In this document: piece by piece, positions 42,672-54,297 of the stretch | Layout: each line of letters starts with the position of its first letter | Numbering within the stretch: the first letter of the stretch is position 1 | Origin: Roseicyclus sediminis | Lineage (GTDB): Bacteria; Pseudomonadota; Alphaproteobacteria; Rhodobacterales; Rhodobacteraceae | NCBI RefSeq assembly: GCF_025515305.1 | Contig: NZ_JAOPHT010000003.1 | Coordinates: 1-64,000, forward strand | DNA length: 64,000 nucleotides | Direction: 5' to 3' | The notes under the pieces: model-generated | Told to the model about the DNA's origin: nothing | Databases searched by the model: none | The model's input: the letters and a program-made list of their open reading frames with translations, nothing else | Position numbers and translations under genes: made by a program

Positions 42672-43070
42672 CTACAGCCAGTCGCGGAGGATCGGGATAA
42701 GCGGCACGTCGGCCGGCGGCATGGGATAGTCCGCGAGATCGCGGGCCCTGACCCAGGCCAGTGCCTGGCCCTCCTTCGATTGCGGGATCCCCTCCCACTT
42801 CCGGCAGGCGAACACCGGCATCAGCAGGTGGAAATCGTCATAGCTGTGGCTGGCGAAGGTCAGCGGCGCAAGGCAGCTGTCCCATGTCTCGATCCCCAGT
42901 TCCTCGTGCAACTCGCGCACCAGCGCCACCTCGGGCGTTTCACCGGGCTCGACCTTGCCACCGGGGAATTCCCAAAGCCCGGCCATGGACTTGCCCTCCG
43001 GCCGCTGCGCCAGCAGGACACGTCCGTCGCGGTCGATCAGGGCCACGGCCGAAACGAGAACGACCTTCAC
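42672..43070 (-). CDS. mutT: 8-oxo-dGTP diphosphatase MutT
   Basis: A 132-residue Nudix hydrolase that clears oxidised dGTP from the nucleotide pool. It starts VSAVALIDRDGRVLLAQRPE. GLWEFPGGKVEPGETPEVAL gives the first part of the Nudix box, and RELHEELGI the catalytic glutamates. The Asn/Asp-type residues that bind 8-oxo-guanine lie in the C-terminal half (PMPPADVPLIP). It follows argJ by 22 bases as the last gene of the leftward ppiC-argJ-mutT operon, a linkage common in Rhodobacterales. Confidence 0.93.
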   Translation of the reverse strand: MKVVLVSAVALIDRDGRVLLAQRPEGKSMAGLWEFPGGKVEPGETPEVALVRELHEELGIETWDSCLAPLTFASHSYDDFHLLMPVFACRKWEGIPQSKEGQALAWVRARDLADYPMPPADVPLIPILRDWL

Positions 43071-43092
43071 GGGCGAATCTCCGACCGAGGCA

Positions 43093-44433
43093 TCAAGAGC
43101 GGTAATCCGCGTTGATCTCGATGTAGCGATTGGTCAGGTCGCAGGTCCAGACGGTGGCCGCGCCCGAACCGAGGCCAAGGTCGACACTGATCACCAGTTC
43201 CTCGCCCTTCATGTAGGACGCCCCATCCTCTTCGCGGTAGCTCTCCGCGACCCAGCCCTTTTCGGCCACGAGGATGTCGCCAAGCCGAATCGTCAACGTA
43301 TCGCGGTCCGCGGCGGCGCCGGACTTGCCCACCGCCATCACGATCCGGCCCCAGTTGGGGTCCTCGCCGGCGATCGCGGTCTTCACCAGCGGAGAATTGG
43401 CGATGGAGCGCGCCACCTTGTCGGCATCACGGGCCGATTTGGCGCCCGTGACGCGCACTTCGACCAGCTTCGTCGCCCCCTCGCCGTCACGAACGATCTG
43501 AAGGGCGAGGTCCCGCATCACGCGGCCCAGCGCCTCGGCGAAGACCTTGCCCTCCGCGCTGCGCCCCGAGGCGATCGGCGTGGCATGCGCCCGGCCGGTG
43601 GCGACCAGAAGGACCGTATCCGAGGTCGAGGTATCGCTGTCCACCGTGATGGCGTTGAAGCTCGACTTCGTGGCCGCGCTCAGCATCGCCTGCAGCCCGT
43701 CCTTCGTCACATTCGCATCGGTGAAGACATAGCCCAGCATCGTCGCCATGTCGGGCGCGATCATGCCCGAACCCTTGGCGATGCCCGCGATGGTGACGGT
43801 CGCGCCACCGATCTCGACCTGCTCGAACGCGCCCTTGGGGAAGGTGTCGGTCGTCATGATGGCGCGGGCGGCGGTCTCGAACCCGTCAGGCGTCAGCCCA
43901 TTCACGAGATCGGGCAGGATCGCCGTGATCCGCTCGGCCGGGAGAGGCTCACCGATGACGCCCGTGGACGAGGTGAAGACATGCTCGGGCGGGACGCCGA
44001 CGGCCTGCCCCGCCGCACGGGCGATGATGCCGACATCGGTCGCGCCGCGCGCGCCGGTGAAGGTGTTGGCATTGCCCGAGTTGACCACGATGGCAAAGCC
44101 GTGGCGCGGTGCCTCGGGCAGTTTGCCGAGCTTTTCCTGACAGTCGAGCACGGCGGCCGACCGGGTGGCCGAGCGCGTGAAGACGCCGGCCACGGTGCTG
44201 CCCGGCGCGATGTCGACCAGCAGGACATCGGTGCGGCCGGCGTAACGCACGCCCGCCGCCCCGGCCGAGAAAAGGACGCCGTCGACCGGCGGGATCGCGG
44301 GAAAGGCGGCGGGAGCCAGCGGCGAGACGGGGTTGGCCGCCTTGACGGCGACCTTGTCCTTGCCGGACGCCTTCTTGCCGCCCTTCTTCTTCGACTTCTT
44401 GTCCGTCTTTCCGGACTTGTCGGATTTGGCCAT
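43093..44433 (-). CDS. argJ: Bifunctional glutamate N-acetyltransferase / ornithine acetyltransferase ArgJ
   Basis: A 446-residue Ntn-type enzyme of cyclic arginine synthesis. It transfers the acetyl group from N-acetylornithine to glutamate and can also use acetyl-CoA. The precursor cuts itself between A230 and T231 in KGSGMIAPDMATML, giving two chains with T231 as nucleophile. Other family blocks are NSGNANTFTGARG, SSTGVIGEPLP, VDSDTSTSDT and EDPNWGR. A lysine-rich extension of about 33 residues (DKSGKTDKKSKKKGGKKA) precedes the catalytic domain, as in other Rhodobacterales. It begins 17 bases after the peptidylprolyl isomerase stop. Confidence 0.95.
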   Translation of the reverse strand: MAKSDKSGKTDKKSKKKGGKKASGKDKVAVKAANPVSPLAPAAFPAIPPVDGVLFSAGAAGVRYAGRTDVLLVDIAPGSTVAGVFTRSATRSAAVLDCQEKLGKLPEAPRHGFAIVVNSGNANTFTGARGATDVGIIARAAGQAVGVPPEHVFTSSTGVIGEPLPAERITAILPDLVNGLTPDGFETAARAIMTTDTFPKGAFEQVEIGGATVTIAGIAKGSGMIAPDMATMLGYVFTDANVTKDGLQAMLSAATKSSFNAITVDSDTSTSDTVLLVATGRAHATPIASGRSAEGKVFAEALGRVMRDLALQIVRDGEGATKLVEVRVTGAKSARDADKVARSIANSPLVKTAIAGEDPNWGRIVMAVGKSGAAADRDTLTIRLGDILVAEKGWVAESYREEDGASYMKGEELVISVDLGLGSGAATVWTCDLTNRYIEINADYRS

Positions 44434-44450
44434 CCCGCCCTCGCGTGTGC

Positions 44451-45290
44451 CTACTCTGTCAGCAGAGCATCATTCGCGATCACGGCAGGGTCGATGTCAA
44501 GCTCGGGCCGATCGATCTCGGCGCTCGCCACCAGTTCCTCGATCCGGGCCTCGACGCGGGCACGGCGCAGGCCCTCGATCAGGTCTGCGCGCACTTCGTC
44601 CAGCGCCGGCGGCTCCTGCGCGCGGGTCTCGTTCAGCAAGATGACGTGCCAGCCGAACTGCGTCTCGACGGGGACCGAGATCTCGCCGGGCTCCAGCTCG
44701 AACACGGCGCTTTCGAAGGTGGGGACCATCATGCCGGCGGTGAACCAGCCAAGCTGCCCGCCGTTGGGACCGGACGGACCGATCGAACGCTCGGCGGCAA
44801 GCTCGGCGAAATCGGCGCCGGCGGCCAGTTCGTCGATGATGGCCTGCGCCTCCTCCTGGGTTTCTACCAGGATGTGGCTCGCGTTGAACTCCTCGACCGC
44901 GTCGGCAGAGGCGAACTGCGCGTCATACTCGGCCTGAAGCTCCTCGTCGCTGATCTCTTCCATGGCGACGGCGTCGATGAAGCTTGCCGCGAGGAAGGCG
45001 CGCCGCTCGTTCTCCAGGCCAAGCTCGGTGGCCAGGCTGATATCGGCGGCGGCGACGTCGGCGATGGCCTGCTGCTGCACCAGCTGTTCCAGCATCCCGT
45101 CGAACAGAACCTCGGCCGGAAGCTGCTGATATTGCTCGGGCAGCATCTGGCGCATGGCGATCAGGTGGCCGACGGTGATCTCGTTGCCGTTCACGGTGGC
45201 GACCACGGTATCGGCGCCGACCTCATCCTGGGCGGCGAGCGGCATTGCGGCGAACGCGATCACTGCAGCGCTGGCGAGAAGTCTCTTCAT
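44451..45290 (-). CDS. Periplasmic parvulin-type peptidylprolyl cis-trans isomerase
   Basis: A 279-residue protein. The signal peptide MKRLLASAAVIAFAAMPLAA is followed by a SurA/PrsA-like N-terminal helical region, then a PpiC parvulin domain (about 130-225) with ASHILVETQEEAQAII, GPSGPNGGQLGWF and VPVETQFGWHVILL, and a helical tail. It helps fold exported proteins in the periplasm. AAGGAAG five bases before the ATG at 45290 supports this start over ATGs at 45305 and 45359. It heads the leftward operon with argJ and mutT, and is divergent from secA, whose product exports its clients. Confidence 0.9.
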   Translation of the reverse strand: MKRLLASAAVIAFAAMPLAAQDEVGADTVVATVNGNEITVGHLIAMRQMLPEQYQQLPAEVLFDGMLEQLVQQQAIADVAAADISLATELGLENERRAFLAASFIDAVAMEEISDEELQAEYDAQFASADAVEEFNASHILVETQEEAQAIIDELAAGADFAELAAERSIGPSGPNGGQLGWFTAGMMVPTFESAVFELEPGEISVPVETQFGWHVILLNETRAQEPPALDEVRADLIEGLRRARVEARIEELVASAEIDRPELDIDPAVIANDALLTE

Positions 45291-45339
45291 GGCGTCTTCC
45301 TTCATGACTTGGCCCCCCGGGTGCGTCCGAGGGGCCGCG

Positions 45340-45368
45340 TTGACACTTTTCCGGCCCACCCTTATGTC
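45340..45368 (+). promoter_or_regulatory. Sigma-70-like promoter candidate for secA
   Basis: TTGACA (45340-45345), a 17-base spacer and TATGTC (45363-45368) lie in the divergent region between the isomerase and secA, pointing to secA with a leader of about 150 bases. The -35 hexamer is perfect; the -10 matches in four of six positions. Confidence 0.4.
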
Positions 45369-45521
45369 CCATTCGGGTTTCGCATCGGGGCTTCATCTGG
45401 CCGGTCCGTCTTGCCGCGTTGATAGACTGCCGCGATGGGCCGAACAACCCGGATGCCCCACACGAAGACTTGAGGTAGTCTGGGCCATCGCCACGGCGGG
45501 CCCTGCAGGAAGGCGTTGCGC

Positions 45522-48239
<2,718 letters not shown>

Positions 48240-48255
48240 GGTCCTGAGAGACCGG

Positions 48256-48278
48256 AACCGGGGACAATCTCCCCGGTT
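48256..48278 (+). terminator. Hairpin after secA
   Basis: AACCGGGGA pairs perfectly with TCCCCGGTT across CAATC, 17 bases after the secA stop, followed by a short TCAC. It is a likely terminator, although the T tract is weak. Confidence 0.6.
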
Positions 48279-48355
48279 TCACACGATTGCCTCCGCAATC
48301 CCGCCGCAATCCGGGCGCAGCCTGCCGGCTCATTGCGTAGCGGGGAACTGGCATC

Positions 48356-49474
48356 ATGGCGAACAGACGTCTGGGAATGCGCGTGGTCTCGCTGGCCATC
48401 GCCGGCGGCGGCATTGCGTTGTTTGCGGCACAGGCAGGGGTGATACCGAGCGTCGATTTCGGCTCGGGCCCGGATCGCGCCACGACTGCCGCACTGTCGG
48501 TCCCGACCTCCTCGCAGCCTCCGGCCGCACTCGCCGTTCTCATGGCCGGTGCGCCTTCGACCGAGGAAGCGCCCCCGCCCGCGCTGATCGTGAATGACAC
48601 CTATGTCAGGGCGCAGGCCCTTGACCTGCCCGATGGCTCCGGCTTCGCCGCGCCGCCCGCACTCGTCGAGGTCGCAATGGGCGCCTGGGAGGACGGCCTG
48701 ATGCCGCAGATCCGCCCCGCCGCCTTCGCACCGGCCATGGCGCCGGCCTATCCCGATACGGTCGAGGCGCCCGCGACCACGGTTGCCGAACAGGCGCTCA
48801 GCCCCTTCGGCCTGCCCTGCGGCCTCGAGATCACCGCCGAGGCGGGACCTGCCGCCACCATCGCGCTCGGGATCGCCGCCCCCTGCCATCCGGGCGAGCG
48901 CGTGACCATCGCCCATTCCGGCCTGACCTTTTCGGCCACGACCGATGCGGTCGGTCTCCTGAACCTCGATCTGCCCGCGCTTGAAAGCCCGGCGCATGTC
49001 ACCGTGCGCCTCGACGACGCAAGCGAGGCCGCGGCGCTGGTGTCGCTGCCCGACATTGCCGCCTACGACCGGGTCGCCCTGGCCTGGGACGGCGATCTGG
49101 GGATGGAGCTGCACGCGCTCGAGGCCGGCGCCGACTGGTTTTCCGACGGACATGTCCATCCCGCGGCCCCCCGTGACGCGGCGGTGGCCGCGGAGGGCCG
49201 GGGATACCTCGTGCTCCTCGGCGAGGCCGCGACCGGGATGGCGGCGCAGGTCTACACGCTTCCCCACGGCGAGACGTCGGCGGAATTCTCGGTCGATGCC
49301 CCGATTACCCGTGCCAATTGCGCCAGCCGTGCCGAAGCACGCGTGCTGCGCATGGAGGGCGGCGGCCGCGTGGAGGTGACGCCGCTGGGCTTCACCTATC
49401 CGGGCTGCGAGGCCGTCGGCGACACTCTGGTGTTGCAAAATGCACTGCGGGACCTGAGACTCGCGGCCAATTGA
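48356..49474 (+). CDS. Secreted or membrane-anchored protein of unknown function next to secA
   Basis: A 372-residue protein with an N-terminal hydrophobic segment (VVSLAIAGGGIALFAAQAGVI) that acts as signal or anchor, then an Ala/Pro-rich linker to about residue 150. A beta-rich periplasmic region follows: ITAEAGPAATIALGIAAPCH, GERVTIAHSGLTFSATTDAV, and GLLNLDLPALESPAHVTVRL, like a carboxypeptidase-regulatory or fibronectin-like fold. Four cysteines in the folded part (near 149, 173, 318 and 349) may form two disulfides. Related genomes keep a similar gene after secA. I recognise no enzyme motif. The next gene, 21 bases on, encodes another envelope protein. Confidence 0.75.
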   Translation: MANRRLGMRVVSLAIAGGGIALFAAQAGVIPSVDFGSGPDRATTAALSVPTSSQPPAALAVLMAGAPSTEEAPPPALIVNDTYVRAQALDLPDGSGFAAPPALVEVAMGAWEDGLMPQIRPAAFAPAMAPAYPDTVEAPATTVAEQALSPFGLPCGLEITAEAGPAATIALGIAAPCHPGERVTIAHSGLTFSATTDAVGLLNLDLPALESPAHVTVRLDDASEAAALVSLPDIAAYDRVALAWDGDLGMELHALEAGADWFSDGHVHPAAPRDAAVAAEGRGYLVLLGEAATGMAAQVYTLPHGETSAEFSVDAPITRANCASRAEARVLRMEGGGRVEVTPLGFTYPGCEAVGDTLVLQNALRDLRLAAN

Positions 49475-49495
49475 GGCAAGCATAACCCCGCTCAC

Positions 49496-51058
49496 ATGTC
49501 CGGACACATCCGGGCGGTCGCACTTGCCGCCGCCCTCCTCCCTGCCGCCCTTGGCCAGACCGCATCCGCGCAGGACGTGGAACTGCGGTCTTTCGACGGG
49601 ACGGTCGAGCTTGAGGGAAACCTGATCGCCTATGACGGCGCGTATTACCAGATCGATACCGTCTACGGCACGCTGACCGTTTCGGCCGAAGGCGTGTCCT
49701 GCGCCGGCCCCGGGTGTCCCGATCTCACGAGTTTCGTCGCCGAGGCCCGCATCGCGGGCGCCGCCACGGTGGCGGAGGGACTTCTGCCCGACCTGCTGGC
49801 CGCCTTCGCCGCACAACAGGGGATGACGGCGACGGCGGATGTCACATCGAGGGGCACCGTTGTCCATTCGCTCCTGCGCGAGGACGGGCAGGCGGCCGCG
49901 CGGTTCATCGTGACGCCCGGTTCCACCGATGACGGGTTCCTGGCGCTTTTGAACGGCGAGGTCGACATTGCGCTGGCGCTGCGCGAGCCGGACGAGGCCG
50001 AACGCATCGCGGCCCGCGACCAGGCCCCCGACGATCCGCCGCTGACGCGGCGCGTGAGGGTCCTCGCCCTGGACGCGCTGGTGCCCGTGGTCTCGGCGGG
50101 CAATCCCGCCTCGGCCCTGCCGATGGCCGACCTCGCGCGCCTGTTCTCGGGCGAGGTGGTGAACTGGGCCGACCTTGGCGGACCGGATGCCCCGGTCGCG
50201 CTGCATCTGCTGTCGACGGGCCTCGGGCCGGCCCAGGACTTCGCCGATCGCGTGCTGATGGCGACCGATCGGCCCCTGTCCGCCACGATCGTCCGGCATG
50301 ACAGCGCCGCGGACCTCGCCCGCGCCGTGGCCCGGGACGCCTTCGCGGTCGGCATCACCTCGCGCTCGGCGGCGGGCGCGGCCCGGGTCCTGCCGCTCAC
50401 GGGCGCCTGCGGCTTTTCCCAGACGGCCACGGCCGACGCGGTGAAATCCGAGGATTATCCGCTGACCGCACCCGTCTACCTCTACCTCGCGCCCTATCGG
50501 CTGCCGCAACTGGTGCGGCAGTTTCTCGCCTTCACCGAAACCGAGGAGGCGGGCCGCATCCTGCAGAACGCGGGCTACGTGAACCAGGACCTGACCCGGA
50601 CGCCCCTGTCGCTCCAGGGTGAGCGCATCCGCAACGCCGTGCTCGCCGCAGGCGACGAGGTGACGCTCGAGGACGTGCAGGCGATGCTGCGCCGGTTGGG
50701 CTCGGCCGAACGGCTGTCGCCCACCTTCCGTTTCGGTGACGGCGCGGCCGAACTCGACACCCAGTCGCGGGCCGCCGTGGGGCGGCTCGCCACCGCCATC
50801 GAAACCGGACTCTTCGATGGCCGCACGCTTCTGTTCGTCGGGTTTTCCGACAGCGCGGGCACGGCGCAGATCAACACCCGACTGGCCGCGCGCCGGGCCG
50901 AGACCGTGCTGGAGGCCGTGCGCGCCGCCGCCGACGGGGCGGGGACCGATCGCGTCACGCTTCGCTCGGTCGCGTTTGGCGAGGCGATGCCCATGGCCTG
51001 CGAGGACACCGACTGGGGCCGCGCCGTGAACCGGCGCGTCGAGGTCTGGGTCGAATAG
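49496..51058 (+). CDS. Fusion of a PstS-like substrate-binding domain and an OmpA-type domain
   Basis: A 520-residue exported protein. The signal peptide (cleaved near TASAQD) is followed by a short beta segment (ELRSFDGTVELEGNLIAYDG, then YYQIDTVYGTLTV). A type II periplasmic-binding domain like PstS (about 80-350) has SRGTVVHSLL, MADLARLFSGEVVNWADLGG and YLYLAPYRLPQLVRQFLAFT. The C-terminal OmpA domain (about 400-520) has FRFGDGAAELDTQSRAAVGR and NTRLAARRAETVL, which binds murein. Such phosphate-binding/OmpA fusions occur in Rhodobacterales; the ligand is unproven. No transporter permease is near, so a sensing or scavenging role at the cell wall is more likely than import. Confidence 0.85.
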   Translation: MSGHIRAVALAAALLPAALGQTASAQDVELRSFDGTVELEGNLIAYDGAYYQIDTVYGTLTVSAEGVSCAGPGCPDLTSFVAEARIAGAATVAEGLLPDLLAAFAAQQGMTATADVTSRGTVVHSLLREDGQAAARFIVTPGSTDDGFLALLNGEVDIALALREPDEAERIAARDQAPDDPPLTRRVRVLALDALVPVVSAGNPASALPMADLARLFSGEVVNWADLGGPDAPVALHLLSTGLGPAQDFADRVLMATDRPLSATIVRHDSAADLARAVARDAFAVGITSRSAAGAARVLPLTGACGFSQTATADAVKSEDYPLTAPVYLYLAPYRLPQLVRQFLAFTETEEAGRILQNAGYVNQDLTRTPLSLQGERIRNAVLAAGDEVTLEDVQAMLRRLGSAERLSPTFRFGDGAAELDTQSRAAVGRLATAIETGLFDGRTLLFVGFSDSAGTAQINTRLAARRAETVLEAVRAAADGAGTDRVTLRSVAFGEAMPMACEDTDWGRAVNRRVEVWVE

Positions 51059-51069
51059 CCCCCCAGACC

Positions 51070-51843
51070 TCAGAGATACCCCTCGGAGCGGAAACTCAGC
51101 TCTCGCGCCTTGCCGATCACGAGATGGTCGTGGAGCACAAGCCCAAGCACCTCGGCCGCGTCACGGATCGCGTAAGTCATCTCGATGTCGGACCGGCTGG
51201 GCGTGGGATCGCCCGAGGGGTGGTTGTGGACCAGGATCATCGCCGAGGCGTTCAGTTCCAGCGCGCGTTTCACCACCTCGCGCGGGTAGACCGGCACATG
51301 GTCCACGGTCCCTTCCGCCTGCGCCTCGTCGGCGATGAGGATGTTCTTACGGTCGAGGTAGAGGACGCGGAACATCTCGATATCGCGGTGTGCCATCGCG
51401 CTCTGGCAATAGTCGAGAAGCGCGTCCCACGACGACAGCACCGGTTTCTTCAGGACCCGCGCACGCGCCATGCGGTGACCGACCGCCTCCATCAGCTTCA
51501 GCTCGAAGATCACCGCCTCGCCGACACCCTCCACCTCGCGCAGGCGCGCGGGCGGGGCGGCGAGGACATGGTTCAGGTCGCCAAACCGTTTCAGCAGCGC
51601 CTTGGCCAGCGGCTTGGTGTCGCCGCGCCGGATCGCGCGGTAGAGGATCATCTCCAGCAGCTCGTAGTCCGGAACCGCCTCCGCCCCGCCCTCGGTAAAG
51701 CGGGCGCGCAGCCTTTGCCGATGGGCGTGGCGGTGCATCTCCGCGCCCTTCGAGGGCCCGGAGGCCGCACGCGGCACCGCCACCGGCCGCCCGGTGAATG
51801 CGGCACCCATGTCGTCGAAAGTGAAGGATGGCTGATCCGGCAT
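51070..51843 (-). CDS. radC: RadC-family JAB1/MPN protein
   Basis: A 257-residue protein with an N-terminal helix-hairpin-helix (LREVEGVGEAVIFELKLMEA) and a C-terminal MPN+ metal-binding domain with the JAMM motif H206-N-H-P-S-G-D-P-T-P...S-R-S-D. RadC was named for a DNA-repair phenotype later assigned elsewhere, and its true function is unknown. The motif predicts a zinc-dependent hydrolase. It is downstream of map on the same strand, separated by 34 bases containing GTTA-N7-GTTA. Confidence 0.92.
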   Translation of the reverse strand: MPDQPSFTFDDMGAAFTGRPVAVPRAASGPSKGAEMHRHAHRQRLRARFTEGGAEAVPDYELLEMILYRAIRRGDTKPLAKALLKRFGDLNHVLAAPPARLREVEGVGEAVIFELKLMEAVGHRMARARVLKKPVLSSWDALLDYCQSAMAHRDIEMFRVLYLDRKNILIADEAQAEGTVDHVPVYPREVVKRALELNASAMILVHNHPSGDPTPSRSDIEMTYAIRDAAEVLGLVLHDHLVIGKARELSFRSEGYL

Positions 51844-51877
51844 TGCGCCAGACTGAAGCGAATTGGTTAACGGAGTG

Positions 51878-52711
51878 TTAGCCGGAGACGCGTGGCGCGG
51901 CTAAGCCCCAGGTCGGGTGGAACCGGCCCGCGGGCGACAGCGTGAAGATCTCGCAGCCGGTCGCAGTCACGCCGATGGAATGCTCGAACTGCGCCGAGAG
52001 GCTCTTGTCGCGGGTCACGGCGGTCCAGTCGTCGGCCAGCACCTTCGTCTCGGGCCGGCCGAGGTTCACCATCGGCTCGATGGTGAAGAACATGCCTTCC
52101 TCCAGCACCGGGCCGGTGCCCGGGCGCCCGTAATGCAGCACGTTCGGCGGGGCGTGGAACACCTGTCCCAGCCCATGGCCGCAGAAGTCGCGCACGACCG
52201 ACATGCGCTGCGCCTCGACATAGGTCTGGATCGCGTACCCGATGTCGCCGAAGGTCGCGCCGGGGCGCACCGCCTCGATCCCCATCATCAGGGCGTCATG
52301 GGTCACCTGGACCAGCCGCTCGGCCTTCCGGCCGATCGTGCCGGCGACATACATCCGGCTCGTGTCGCCGAACCAGCCATCGACGATCACGGTCACGTCG
52401 ATGTTCAGGATATCGCCGTCCTTGAGCACCTTCGTCCCCGGAATCCCGTGGCAGACGACGTGATTGACCGAGATGCAACTGGCGTGCTCGTAGCCGCGAT
52501 ACCCGATCGTGGCCGAGGTCGCCCCGGCCTCTTCCACCATCGCCTCCACGGCGGCATCGAGCTCGCCCGTCGTCACGCCCGGAACCACCCGCGGCGCGAT
52601 ACGGTCGAGAATGTCGGCCGCGATCCGCCCCGCACGGTGCATGCCGGCGAAGTCCTCGGCCTGGTGGATGCGAATGCCGTCCTTTGTCAGACGGCCCTTG
52701 AAGTCGTCCAA
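51878..52711 (-). CDS. map: Type I methionine aminopeptidase
   Basis: A 277-residue pita-bread metalloenzyme that removes the initiator methionine. Metal ligands are in ILNIDVTVIVDGWFGDTSRM (two Asp), the histidine of FCGHGLGQVFH, the Glu of FFTIEPMV, and the Glu of SAQFEHSIGV. ASCISVNHVVCHGIPG binds substrate. The start is the TTG at 52711, which has GGAGG six bases upstream and gives the family's N-terminus (DDFKGRLTKDGIRI). An ATG at 52741 would include the Shine-Dalgarno in the coding part. sfsA lies upstream in the same direction. Confidence 0.94.
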   Translation of the reverse strand: MDDFKGRLTKDGIRIHQAEDFAGMHRAGRIAADILDRIAPRVVPGVTTGELDAAVEAMVEEAGATSATIGYRGYEHASCISVNHVVCHGIPGTKVLKDGDILNIDVTVIVDGWFGDTSRMYVAGTIGRKAERLVQVTHDALMMGIEAVRPGATFGDIGYAIQTYVEAQRMSVVRDFCGHGLGQVFHAPPNVLHYGRPGTGPVLEEGMFFTIEPMVNLGRPETKVLADDWTAVTRDKSLSAQFEHSIGVTATGCEIFTLSPAGRFHPTWGLAAPRVSG

Positions 52712-52771
52712 GACGTGCCTCCGGGAAACCTGATGACGCATAAGCTAAGGGCTTTCCGCTACAATTTCCAG

Positions 52772-53512
52772 TCAACCCCGAGTGACAGGGTGGTGTGAAG
52801 CCTGTGGGCCCGGATCGATCGGAAGCGGTGCAGCCATCGTGACGCCCGCTGTCGTGATCTCCGTTCCGTAGCACAGCATCTCGACCCCTGCGGCCCGCGC
52901 CATGTCGAAGGCGGCGGCATAGGCCGGATCGATGTCCCCGGCAAGGCGGAAGCGGGTGCAATCGCTGCGCTGAACGAGGTAGAGCATCGCCGCGCGCGCA
53001 CCCTCCGAAGCGACGCGTGCAAGCTCTCGCAGATGCTTAGCACCGCGGGCGGTGACGCAGTCGGGGAACTCCGCCCAGTCGCCCGCACGGCGCAGGTGCA
53101 CGTTCTTGACCTCCACATAGGCTTCGGCCCGCCCCGGCCCGGACAGGAGAAAGTCGATGCGGCTGTTGGTGCCATAGCGCTGCTCGGGCCGGATGCTGCC
53201 ATATCCGTCCAACTCGGGAATACGGCCTGCCTGCAGCGCCTCGGCCACGAGCCGGTTGGGCAACGTCGCGTCGATGCCCGCCATGTGCCCGCCATCCAGT
53301 TCCACCAACCGCCAGCCGAAACGAAGCTTCTTGCGCGGATCGTCGTTCGGCTCCAGCCAGATGTGCGAACCGGGCGCGCTCAGGCCCATCATGCTCCCCG
53401 GATTCGGGCAATGGGCCGTGATCGCCGCGCCATCCATCAGCTCGGCATCGGCCAGGAACCGTTTGTAGCGGCGGATCAGTCTCGCGGGGACAAGCGGCGT
53501 TTGAAAGCGCAT
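52772..53512 (-). CDS. sfsA: SfsA family DNA/RNA nuclease-like protein
   Basis: A 246-residue protein with an N-terminal OB-like part (RLIRRYKRFLADAELMDG, then TAHCPNPGSMMGLSAPGS) and a restriction-endonuclease-like core (RIDFLLSGPGRAEAYVEVKN, D and ExK residues). Later segments are FPDCVTARGAKHLREL and FRLAGDIDPAYAAAF. SfsA was found as a sugar-fermentation stimulator in E. coli and is now regarded as a nucleic-acid-binding nuclease. It is transcribed with map, 60 bases upstream of it, and is divergent from the CinA-type gene. Confidence 0.93.
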   Translation of the reverse strand: MRFQTPLVPARLIRRYKRFLADAELMDGAAITAHCPNPGSMMGLSAPGSHIWLEPNDDPRKKLRFGWRLVELDGGHMAGIDATLPNRLVAEALQAGRIPELDGYGSIRPEQRYGTNSRIDFLLSGPGRAEAYVEVKNVHLRRAGDWAEFPDCVTARGAKHLRELARVASEGARAAMLYLVQRSDCTRFRLAGDIDPAYAAAFDMARAAGVEMLCYGTEITTAGVTMAAPLPIDPGPQASHHPVTRG

Positions 53513-53565
53513 GGCACCGCCCCTATACCGGGACGGACGACAATGCCAAGGGACGGGACCCCGAC

Positions 53566-54297
53566 ATGGAAAATCCGACGGCTGCCATGCTGGTGATCGG
53601 TGACGAGATCCTCTCGGGCCGCACCCGCGACGCGAACATGCACCATCTTGCGCGCGCGCTGACCGATCATGGCATCCGGCTTTGCGAGGTGCGGATCGTG
53701 GCGGACGTCCACGCGCACATCGTCGAGGCGGTGCGGGCGCTCTCGGACGGGTACGACCACCTTTTCACCTCGGGCGGCATCGGGCCGACGCATGACGACA
53801 TCACCGCCGAGGCCGTGGCGGAGGCAATGGGCGCGGAGATCGGCATCCGCGACGACGCCCGCGCCTTGCTTCAGGCCCACTACGACCGCCAGGGGCAAGT
53901 CCTGAACGAGGCGCGCCTCCGCATGGCCCGGATCCCGGCGGGCGCATCCCTGATCGACAATCCGGTTTCCGCCGCTCCGGGCTTCAGCCTGCGCAACGTC
54001 CACGTCATGGCGGGCGTGCCCACGATCTTCGAGGCGATGCTCGCGGGTCTCCTGCCGACGCTGACGGGCGGCGCACCCGTGCTGTCGCAATCGCTGCGGA
54101 TCGAACGCGGGGAAGGCGACATCGCCGCGTCCCTCGGCGCGCTCGCCGCCGCGCATCCCGAGGTGTCGATCGGCTCCTACCCGTTCCAGCGCGACGGCGT
54201 GCACGGGTCCAACGTCGTTGTGCGCAGCCAGGACGGCGCGGCGGTCGACCGGGTGATCGGCGAACTCTCCAGCCTCTTCCCGGAGGCAGGGCGGTGA
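53566..54297 (+). CDS. CinA-type molybdopterin-binding domain protein
   Basis: A 243-residue protein consisting of only the N-terminal MoCF/MoaB-like domain of CinA: AMLVIGDEILSGRTRDANMH, LFTSGGIGPTHDDITAEAVA and NVHVMAGVPTIFEAML. The C-terminal nicotinamide-nucleotide amidase domain of full CinA is absent, as in other short members. Known relatives act as ADP-ribose or CoA-related pyrophosphatases, but which applies here is not shown. Its stop overlaps the GTG start of the next gene (GTGA). Confidence 0.9.
   Translation: MENPTAAMLVIGDEILSGRTRDANMHHLARALTDHGIRLCEVRIVADVHAHIVEAVRALSDGYDHLFTSGGIGPTHDDITAEAVAEAMGAEIGIRDDARALLQAHYDRQGQVLNEARLRMARIPAGASLIDNPVSAAPGFSLRNVHVMAGVPTIFEAMLAGLLPTLTGGAPVLSQSLRIERGEGDIAASLGALAAAHPEVSIGSYPFQRDGVHGSNVVVRSQDGAAVDRVIGELSSLFPEAGR

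Noticed and set aside
51844-51877. GTTA-N7-GTTA direct repeat between map and radC as a LexA site
   Set aside because: Both half sites deviate from GTTC at the same key base, and radC is not known to be SOS-controlled in this group.
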